From Flavobacteriaceae bacterium UBA6231 (lineage in GTDB: Bacteria; Bacteroidota; Bacteroidia; Flavobacteriales; Flavobacteriaceae): a stretch of 28,951 nt of DNA. Under the pieces are notes generated by a model, which saw only the letters and a program-made list of their open reading frames with translations, made no database searches and was not told the origin of the DNA. This document shows, one piece after another, positions 5,532-13,151 of this stretch (position 1 is the stretch's first letter; each line of letters starts with the position of its first letter). The position numbers and the translations under genes were made by a program. The stretch lies in contig DJWL01000002.1 in the NCBI GenBank assembly GCA_002441545.1, positions 1 to 28,951 on the forward strand, in the 5' to 3' direction.

Positions 5532-8324
5532 ATGAGATTTAAAATACACTTTATTCTTTCTGTTGTAATACTGTTTGCTTTTTCGGTTCAAGCTCAATAT
5601 ACACCTTATTTTCAAAATTATGTTTTATCAGAATATAACGCTGGAAACCAGAATTGGGATGTATCAAAAGCTGAAAACGGAAAAGTTTATGTTGCCAATA
5701 ATAATGGGTTGTTGGAATATGATGGTTTAAAATGGAGTTTTAAAGAATTACCTAATAAAACAATTATACGTTCGGTATTAGCTTATAAAGATAAAGTTTA
5801 TACGGGATCATATGAGGAATTTGGTTTTTGGGAAAGAGATCTTAAAGGAGAACTAATCTACAATTCTTTAAGTGATTCTATTAAAGAAAAAATTTCCCAA
5901 GATGAAGAAATTTGGCAAATCATAACATATAAAGACATTATTGTTTTTAGATCTTTTTTTAGTATTTATATGTATTCTCCATCAGGAGAAATAAAAAAAA
6001 TGAATCCTGGTTCAATTGTACTTTCCTGTAATGTTGTAGATAACGAATTATATGTTTCTACTTTAAAAAAGGGGATTTTTAAACTTAAAGACAGCCAATT
6101 AATACAAAGTATATCAAATGATATTTTAAAAGATGTTCATATTATATCAATCAATCATTACAAAAATAAACTATTAATAACAACATCTTTACAAGGTTGT
6201 TTTTTATATGAAAACAATAAACTTATCCCAACAGATTTTGAAGTTAATAGCTATATTAAACAGCATCAGCTAAATCATTTTTCTATATTAAAAAATGGAA
6301 ATATGATTTTTGGGACCATAAAAGATGGTGTATATCTTACTAAAAATAATGGTGAAATTATTTTTCATGTAAATAAAGAAAATGGATTAATTAATAATAC
6401 GGTTTTAGGACAGTATATTGATGAAAATGAAACTTTGTGGTTAGGATTGGATAACGGATTAGCATCTGTTGATTTAAGCAGTCATAATTATTTTTTTAAT
6501 GATGTATCTGGAAAACTTGGAGCTGTTTACGATGTTATTAAATTTAAAGGTGTTATTTATCTTGGAAGCAATACAGGATTATTTTATTTGGATACAGATA
6601 ATAAACTGCAATTTGTTAAAGGTTCTCAAAGTCAAGTTTGGAGTTTAAAGGAAATCGATGGAGAACTTTTTTGTTGTCATAACTACGGTACTTTTTTAGT
6701 AAAAGATAATCAGCTAGTTCCTATATGTAGTTATACAGGTGGTTGGACAATTAAAAAAGTGCCAGAACAAAAAGATATATATATAGAAGGTACTTACTCT
6801 GGATTAGTTAGGTTTAAAAAAAATGGTACAAAGTGGGAAGAAAAATCATTAGGAAAAACAACTATGCCAATTCGTTTTTTAGTATTTGAAGATCAAAAAA
6901 CAGCTTGGACAGCACATGCTTATAAAGGATTGTACAAAGTTAAATTTGATGATAACTATGACACAATTACCAGTATTGAGAACTATAATAAGAAAGGAGT
7001 TTTCTCAGATTTTAATGTTAGAGTTTATAAAATTAAAAATGACATATGTTTTAAAACTAATAATGGCTGGCTAAAATATGAGCCTTTGTTGGATAGTATT
7101 GTGCCTTATGATTTATTAAATGATAATTTTGGGAAGAATTCTTATATAATATCAGAAGATGATGTAAATCAATTGGTGATTAAAAAGACAAACGATGTTA
7201 TTAGCTTCAAAACGATTTTAAATCAAGAAAAAGATATTTCACTATCAAACAATTATTTTGAAAACCGCTTAATTGTAGGTAATGAAAATGTGTCAAAGAT
7301 TACTGATTCTACTTTTGCCCTTAATTTAAATAATGGGTTTATGCTTATAGATAATAGGTTTAAATCTAAAAGCAACTTATTAGAACCCCAAATTGAAAGC
7401 ATAAACATTGACAAGGAATTAATCAATTTAGAGCCTAAACGTGTAATTACATTTAAACTAAATAGTAGTCTTAGTATTTCTGTTTCGTCAGCAAAATCAA
7501 GCAATCATTTTTTTGAGTATTCAATATTAGAATTAGATTCCAAAAAATGGAATAGATTAGATAAAGATAAGCTTGAGTTGTCAAATTTAAAGGATGGTAC
7601 TTACACTATTTTATTTAGAGCAAGTGATGATTTTGGACAATCATCCTTACCAAGCAAATTAACAATTAAAGTATTGCCGCCCTGGTATAAAGATACAATA
7701 GGTTTTGTTATCTATTTTATATTAATCAGTATTGTTGTTTTTGTTATTTATATTATAAATAAGAGAAAAGTTCATAGAGAACAAAGATTATTAAAAATTA
7801 AATATGCAAAAGAGCAATTAGAAATTGTAAGAGAAAAAACTTTAGAAAATGAAAAGAGAATCGTTCAATTAAAGAATGAATCTCTTAAAAATGAAGTAAA
7901 GCTAAAAAGCAAACAGTTGGCTAATACAGCTATGGCCTTAGTAAAGAAAAATGAAACATTGCAGGATATAAAAAACGAATTGGCCGTTAATAAGGAAAAT
8001 TTTGAAAATCAATATGCCTTTAAAAAAATATTAAAAAAAGTAGACAACTCTATTGCACATAAAGATGAATGGAAAATTTTTGAACATAATTTTAATCAAG
8101 TTCATGAAGAATTTTTTAATAGCCTTAAAGCCAAACATTCAAATCTAACTCCTAAAGATTTGAAGATTTGTGCATACATCAAAATGAATCTTACAAATAA
8201 AGAAATTGCGCCTTTAATGAATGTATCTATAAGAGGTTTAGAAACACATAGATACAGATTAAAAAAGAAACTAGATTTAGAAAATGATATTTCCGTCACG
8301 TCTTATTTGGTAAATCTTGATTAA
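5532..8324 (+). CDS. Membrane-spanning PUL regulator: beta-propeller, triple-Y domain, coiled coil, LuxR-type HTH
   Basis: This 930-residue one-component sensor has a signal peptide (1-21, ending VQAQ) and a periplasmic two-component-regulator-type propeller (about 30-620). Recurrent blades include GLLEYDGLKW, LWLGLDNGLASVD and YLGSNTGLFYLD. A Y_Y_Y (triple tyrosine) domain spans about 640-718, one membrane segment about 722-742, and a charged coiled coil about 745-815. The LuxR/GerE-type helix-turn-helix is at 871-930 (LTPKDLKICAYIK, NKEIAPLMNVSIRGLETHRYRLKKKL). There is no histidine kinase or receiver domain, so it is not a classical hybrid two-component system. It probably binds an oligosaccharide in the periplasm and activates the adjacent susC operon. 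It is notably more AT-rich than the arsenosugar operon (15 G/C in bases 6301-6360). Confidence 0.9.
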   Translation: MRFKIHFILSVVILFAFSVQAQYTPYFQNYVLSEYNAGNQNWDVSKAENGKVYVANNNGLLEYDGLKWSFKELPNKTIIRSVLAYKDKVYTGSYEEFGFWERDLKGELIYNSLSDSIKEKISQDEEIWQIITYKDIIVFRSFFSIYMYSPSGEIKKMNPGSIVLSCNVVDNELYVSTLKKGIFKLKDSQLIQSISNDILKDVHIISINHYKNKLLITTSLQGCFLYENNKLIPTDFEVNSYIKQHQLNHFSILKNGNMIFGTIKDGVYLTKNNGEIIFHVNKENGLINNTVLGQYIDENETLWLGLDNGLASVDLSSHNYFFNDVSGKLGAVYDVIKFKGVIYLGSNTGLFYLDTDNKLQFVKGSQSQVWSLKEIDGELFCCHNYGTFLVKDNQLVPICSYTGGWTIKKVPEQKDIYIEGTYSGLVRFKKNGTKWEEKSLGKTTMPIRFLVFEDQKTAWTAHAYKGLYKVKFDDNYDTITSIENYNKKGVFSDFNVRVYKIKNDICFKTNNGWLKYEPLLDSIVPYDLLNDNFGKNSYIISEDDVNQLVIKKTNDVISFKTILNQEKDISLSNNYFENRLIVGNENVSKITDSTFALNLNNGFMLIDNRFKSKSNLLEPQIESINIDKELINLEPKRVITFKLNSSLSISVSSAKSSNHFFEYSILELDSKKWNRLDKDKLELSNLKDGTYTILFRASDDFGQSSLPSKLTIKVLPPWYKDTIGFVIYFILISIVVFVIYIINKRKVHREQRLLKIKYAKEQLEIVREKTLENEKRIVQLKNESLKNEVKLKSKQLANTAMALVKKNETLQDIKNELAVNKENFENQYAFKKILKKVDNSIAHKDEWKIFEHNFNQVHEEFFNSLKAKHSNLTPKDLKICAYIKMNLTNKEIAPLMNVSIRGLETHRYRLKKKLDLENDISVTSYLVNLD

Positions 8325-8338
8325 ATCACTTTCAAAAA

Positions 8339-8515
8339 TACGTTATTCACAAATATTTTTACGCCAATACTACGTCATACAACGTTTTAACCGCTTGATT
8401 TACTCACTTTATTGTATCTTTATTATACGTCAAACATAGATATTTTTTGTGTTTTTGCATTATTGGCGTATTTAAAGTGTAAATGCTTTTTACGTCAAAA
8501 ATAAAATACGTTATA
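8339..8515 (+). promoter_or_regulatory. Array of TACG-type motifs in the susC promoter region
   Basis: The 221-base gap before susC carries repeated related words: TACGTTAT (8339), TACGCCAATA (8360), TACGTCATA (8371), TACGTCAAA (8426), TATTGGCGTA (8461, the exact reverse complement of the 8360 copy), TACGTCAAA (8491) and TACGTTATA (8507). AACGTTTT (8381-8388) is a weaker relative. The last two copies lie immediately upstream of, and overlap, a possible -7-like TATATCTTG (8512-8520). No good -33 TTTG is seen, as expected for an activator-dependent promoter. The likely reader is the LuxR-type regulator encoded just upstream (inference). I did not see the array in the other intergenic regions of the window. 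Confidence 0.55.
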
Positions 8516-8545
8516 TCTTGTGCATGACTAACAATTAATTCAATC

Positions 8546-11500
8546 ATGTATATGAAAACAAAAATTATTTTATTATTACTTTTTCTACTCTCAATTAGTG
8601 GCTTTGCTCAAAACATAACTGTTTCGGGTGTTGTTACCAGTTCAGATGATAATATGCCTATTCCGGGTGTTAATGTCATTATAAAAGGAACTACAAGAGG
8701 AGTTAGCACTGATTTTGATGGAAATTATTCTATACAAACGGCTAAAGGAGAAACATTAGAGTTTAGCTCTATTGGATTTAAAACAAAATCAATAACTATA
8801 GAAAGTCAAAATCTTATCAATATTGTTTTAGAAATTGATGTAGAATCATTGGACGAGGTAGTTTTAGTTGGATATGGTACCCAAAGAAAAGCGGACTTAA
8901 CAGGTTCAATCGTGACAATAAAATCACAGGATATTGAAAAAACACCAACTGCCAATGTTATGCAAGCATTACAAGGTAAAGTGTCGGGTGTACAAGTGGT
9001 TAGTAACGGTTCGCCAGGTGATTCACCAACAGTTAGATTAAGAGGTATTGGCTCTTATAATAATGATAATAGTAAACCGCTTTATGTTGTTGATGGAATG
9101 TTTTATACCAATATTGATTTTTTAAACAGTAAAGATATTGAATCTTTAACTGTTTTAAAGGATGCGTCGTCTTCTGCAATTTATGGTGTGAGAGCTGCTA
9201 ATGGGGTTATTATTGTTAAAACTAAAACAGGCAATTTAGAAAAGAAACCTGTATTTGAGTATGATGGTTATACCGGTGTGCAATATGCGCAAAACGTCAT
9301 TAAACTAGCTAATGCTGAGCAATTTACTACTATGGCATATGAGTCTGGATCACAACCAGATATAAATTTTGTTCTTAATGCCATGCAACGCTACGGGCGT
9401 AGTAGAGTGAATCCTAATGTGCCAAATGTAAATACGGATTGGTTTAAAGAAATTTTAAAACCAGGTATCATTCAAAGTCATAGTGTAGGTGCTACTGGTG
9501 GTTCAGAAAATGTATCGTATTCTGTTGGTGCAAACTATTTTTCGCAAGAAGGTATTTTAGATATGAAAAACGAATATGAGAGATTTAATGTTCGTTCAAA
9601 AATTGATGTTAAACTTTCAGATCGCTTTAAAATGGGTGTTAATACGGTTTTTAGTAATGCTACAAAATATAATGCAGAAAATGCAGCTTGGTTTAGTGCT
9701 TATTTTGCAGTGCCTATTATGCCAGTAATTGACGAATTGAACACCGAAGCTTCTCCGATTAGGTATTCTAATGCTCAAATGTTGGGGTATAGAGGAACTC
9801 AAAACCCTTTCCCAGTAATGGATTATAATAACAACCAATTAAAAATCAGAAAACTATTATCAAGCATCTATTTTGAAGTGGATTTAATTCCGGAAAAGTT
9901 AATTTTTAAAACAACATATAATCATGATTTTTCAGCTTTAGATGAAAGATATGTTAACTTACCTTATACATTAGGTAACAATGTTGAAAGAATTTCAGGA
10001 ATTACTAAAACTCAAAACACATATTCAAATCAAATTTGGGATAATGTTTTAACTTATAAAGAAAATTTTGGTGACCACAGCATTACGCTTATGGGTGGTA
10101 CGTCTTACAGAGATGAAGCAAGACATTCATTATCTGTTAGAGGTGAAAATATAGCAGGTATTGATTATGACACTTCTTGGTATTTGAATTTCGCAGAAGA
10201 AAGTTCTATTGTTTTGGCTGGAGATGGAGATAATGGCTCAAGAATTTATGGTGTTTCATATTTTGCAAGAGCAGCCTATAACTATAAAGATAAATATTTA
10301 TTATATGGAACCATCAGAGCTGATGGATCCTCTAAATTCACTAAAGATCCATGGGGTTATTTTCCATCAGTAGGTGCTGGTTGGGTGATTTCTGAAGAAG
10401 ATTTTATGAAGGATAATGGCATTTTTGATTATTTAAAATTAAGAGCAAGCTGGGGTAAATTAGGTAATGATAATGTTGCAGCAAGTTCTGGTTCTAATAC
10501 AATAAATGTAATTTCTACAGATATAGGTGATGTTCAAACACCTGGTATTACATCTTCAAGTACTTTTACAGATAACTCTTGGGAGGTTATTGAAGAGAAC
10601 AACTTTGGTATAAACATAGGGATGTTAAATAATCAATTATCTATTGAGGCAGATTATTACATTCGTGACACAAAAAATGCTATCATGCCAGTATTTGTGC
10701 CAATTATTAATGCTACAGTTGATAAAAATTCAGGAGAAATTAGAAACCAAGGTTTTGAAATCGCAATTAATTGGAATAAAAGTGTTTCAAAAGATTTCAG
10801 TTATACAATAGGGACTAATTTAACATCTTTAAAAAACAAAACATTGAGTGTTACAGACCCAAAAGGATATGTTGATGCTGGAAGTGCTGAATTTCGCCAA
10901 AGAACCATTGTAGGAGAACCAATAAAAGCATTTTATGGCTACCAAACAGCTGGAGTTTATCAAAATCAAGCACAAATTGATGCCGACCCAATTGCAGTAG
11001 CAAACAATTTAGTTCCTGGTGATTTGATCTATAAAGATTTAAACAACGATGGAGCAATTGATGATAACGATAGAAAAGTGTTAGGCTCATATTTGCCTAA
11101 GTTTATGTATGGAGGAAATATAGGAATTACCTATAAAGATTTTGATTTCTCTGTTAGTTTCTATGGTCAATCTGGTAATAAAATCTTAAATAGAAAACGA
11201 GGAGAAATTATTTTCACTAACGATACTAATATGGATGCCGATTTAGCAATTAATAGATGGCATGGTGAAGGTACAAGTAATTCATATCCATCATCTGCTG
11301 GTTTGCGAAAAGGCTGGAACCAAAAATTAAGTAATTTCTGGGTAGAGGATGGAGACTTTTTTAGAATTCAAAATATACAACTGGCATATACAATAAAAGG
11401 AGAAAAGCTTTTTGGTAAAAATATGCCTGAAACCAGATTTACATTAACTGCAGATCGTCCATTCACATTTTTCAACTACAATGGCTTTAATCCAGAAGTT

Positions 11501-11572
11501 TCTGATGGTGTAGATAGACAAACTTATCCTGTGCCAGGTGTCTATACGTTTGGCGTTAATATAAAAATCTAA
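8546..11572 (+). CDS. SusC/RagA family TonB-dependent outer membrane transporter
   Basis: This 1008-residue protein imports oligosaccharides across the outer membrane with its SusD partner. It has a signal peptide ending at SISGFAQ, and a CarboxypepD_reg-like N-terminal domain (about 24-105, with GVNVIIKGTTRGVSTDFDG). The plug follows (about 115-230, with VLVGYGTQRKADLTGS, LQGKVSGVQV and LYVVDGM), then a beta barrel to the C-terminus. The regulator-contacting STN domain is absent, so it does not look like an anti-sigma transducing transporter. An alternative ATG lies at 8552, two codons downstream, and gives the more usual MKTKIILLL signal peptide. It heads the PUL operon, with the SusD gene 12 bases after its stop. 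Confidence 0.95.
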   Translation: MYMKTKIILLLLFLLSISGFAQNITVSGVVTSSDDNMPIPGVNVIIKGTTRGVSTDFDGNYSIQTAKGETLEFSSIGFKTKSITIESQNLINIVLEIDVESLDEVVLVGYGTQRKADLTGSIVTIKSQDIEKTPTANVMQALQGKVSGVQVVSNGSPGDSPTVRLRGIGSYNNDNSKPLYVVDGMFYTNIDFLNSKDIESLTVLKDASSSAIYGVRAANGVIIVKTKTGNLEKKPVFEYDGYTGVQYAQNVIKLANAEQFTTMAYESGSQPDINFVLNAMQRYGRSRVNPNVPNVNTDWFKEILKPGIIQSHSVGATGGSENVSYSVGANYFSQEGILDMKNEYERFNVRSKIDVKLSDRFKMGVNTVFSNATKYNAENAAWFSAYFAVPIMPVIDELNTEASPIRYSNAQMLGYRGTQNPFPVMDYNNNQLKIRKLLSSIYFEVDLIPEKLIFKTTYNHDFSALDERYVNLPYTLGNNVERISGITKTQNTYSNQIWDNVLTYKENFGDHSITLMGGTSYRDEARHSLSVRGENIAGIDYDTSWYLNFAEESSIVLAGDGDNGSRIYGVSYFARAAYNYKDKYLLYGTIRADGSSKFTKDPWGYFPSVGAGWVISEEDFMKDNGIFDYLKLRASWGKLGNDNVAASSGSNTINVISTDIGDVQTPGITSSSTFTDNSWEVIEENNFGINIGMLNNQLSIEADYYIRDTKNAIMPVFVPIINATVDKNSGEIRNQGFEIAINWNKSVSKDFSYTIGTNLTSLKNKTLSVTDPKGYVDAGSAEFRQRTIVGEPIKAFYGYQTAGVYQNQAQIDADPIAVANNLVPGDLIYKDLNNDGAIDDNDRKVLGSYLPKFMYGGNIGITYKDFDFSVSFYGQSGNKILNRKRGEIIFTNDTNMDADLAINRWHGEGTSNSYPSSAGLRKGWNQKLSNFWVEDGDFFRIQNIQLAYTIKGEKLFGKNMPETRFTLTADRPFTFFNYNGFNPEVSDGVDRQTYPVPGVYTFGVNIKI

Positions 11573-11584
11573 AAAATATTGAAT

Positions 11585-13132
11585 ATGAAAAACTTAAAAA
11601 ACACATTTAATATAAGTGCTTTTTCACTTATTATTATGTTAAGCTTATTTGCTTGTACTGATAAGCTGGATTCGCAAGAGGGTCAACTTAATACAGGCGA
11701 TGTTGATTATACAAATACATCTGAAATGATTCAACCGTTAATAGGAGCTTATAATGCATGGGCTACTAGAGGTTGGGAAGAGTATCTTCTACTATCTGTT
11801 AGAGGTGATGATGTTAATGCAGGTGGTCTTGGTGATCAACAAGACTTTGCAAATACAGATTTGTTTACCTATAACAAAGACTATTGGATGTATAATTCGC
11901 TTTGGAATTTACATTATGCTGATATTGTTAGTGTGAATAATGCTGCTAGTTTAATTGAAAATTATAAAGCCTTTGCAGGACCTAGTGATGCAGCTAAAGC
12001 AGACCAATATATAGCCGAAACAAAAGTATTTAGAGCTTGGTTGCATTTTAATTTAGCAAGAGTTTGGGGAAATATTTTTATAATAAATACAGCAATTCCT
12101 GATGCAGAAATAGAAGCTGGTGTAGCCACTAAAGATCAAGTAATGCAATATATCTCTGATTTAATGGATGAAGCTATTCCTTTTCTTCCTGATATGCGTC
12201 CAAACGAAAGAACAGATGTTAAAGGTGGTGTTACAAAGTATACAGCTTTAGCTATGAAAGCACTAGCTAATTTAGAACTAAAAAATTATCAAGGAGTAGC
12301 AGATGCGACTTCTCAAATTATAAGTTCTGGTAAGTTTTCGTTATTCCCAGATTTTTATGAAGAATTTAAAAAACCAGGAGAATTAAGTAATGAGAATTTA
12401 TTAGAAATGCAATATTCTGATTATGATTCTGGAACTGGAGATGCATTTTACTATGTAAGTGAAGGTGATTCATATCAATCATTAGGTCCTCAAAACTGGA
12501 CACCAGCAAGAGCAAATGCTGAAAGTGGCTGGGGATTTTATGAACCCAGTATGAAATATATCAAGTTCATGTTAAATAGAGGAGAAACAGTTCGTTTAGA
12601 AACAAGCGTATTGTTTACCGATAGAGGTATTGCAGAATTACAATTAGATCCTGCTTATGCAACGTTACCTTCTTTTGTAAAAAACACGACACGTGATGGG
12701 GATATTATAAATGATTATGCTCGTGCTTTGTTTGCGAGTGGAAAACATTATTTACCATCAATTCAACTTACAGATGGAAGAAATGTTTATGGAGCAGGTA
12801 AAAATATGATTTGTATACGATATGCAGAAATTTTACTAATGCATGCAGAAGCTTTAACTCAAGGGGCAACAAGTAGTGTAATGACTGCTGATCAAGCAGT
12901 TAATGAAGTAAGACAAAGAGCTAGTTTAACTCCAATTTCTGGTGTAACAACGCAACAAGTTATGGAAGAAAAGTTTGCTGAAATGGCTATGGAATGGGGC
13001 ACTCGTTATTACGATATGATTAGATTAGGTAATTATAGCGAGTTAAGTTATGACGGTAGAACTTTTACTGCAGACAAAGCATTATTGCCTTATCCGCAAG
13101 CTCAAGTTGATGCCTTACCACTAGAAAATTAA
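11585..13132 (+). CDS. SusD/RagB family glycan-binding outer membrane lipoprotein
   Basis: This 515-residue lipoprotein is the surface-exposed lid of the SusC transporter. The lipobox is LSLFAC with Cys24, followed by an acidic TDKLDS stretch that suits export to the outer membrane surface. The body has the expected SusD layout: a helical TPR-like N-terminal half (EYLLLSVRGDDVNAGG, AETKVFRAWLHFNLARVWG) and the C-terminal motif of family members (RYAEILLMHAEAL, VRQRASL, WGTRYYDMIRLG). An in-frame TTG at 11579 would add two residues. The ATG at 11585 is preferred. The glycan bound cannot be read from the sequence. Confidence 0.95.
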   Translation: MKNLKNTFNISAFSLIIMLSLFACTDKLDSQEGQLNTGDVDYTNTSEMIQPLIGAYNAWATRGWEEYLLLSVRGDDVNAGGLGDQQDFANTDLFTYNKDYWMYNSLWNLHYADIVSVNNAASLIENYKAFAGPSDAAKADQYIAETKVFRAWLHFNLARVWGNIFIINTAIPDAEIEAGVATKDQVMQYISDLMDEAIPFLPDMRPNERTDVKGGVTKYTALAMKALANLELKNYQGVADATSQIISSGKFSLFPDFYEEFKKPGELSNENLLEMQYSDYDSGTGDAFYYVSEGDSYQSLGPQNWTPARANAESGWGFYEPSMKYIKFMLNRGETVRLETSVLFTDRGIAELQLDPAYATLPSFVKNTTRDGDIINDYARALFASGKHYLPSIQLTDGRNVYGAGKNMICIRYAEILLMHAEALTQGATSSVMTADQAVNEVRQRASLTPISGVTTQQVMEEKFAEMAMEWGTRYYDMIRLGNYSELSYDGRTFTADKALLPYPQAQVDALPLEN

Positions 13133-13151
13133 TTTAATTTAAACATATAAT

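Noticed and set aside
5532..8324. Classification of the regulator as a hybrid two-component system
   Set aside because: No histidine kinase, ATPase or receiver domain is present between the triple-Y region and the LuxR-type HTH.
8325..8545. TACG motif array as a CRISPR array or phage attachment site
   Set aside because: The repeats are only 8-10 bases, unevenly spaced, in both orientations and adjacent to a regulated promoter, which suits operators better.
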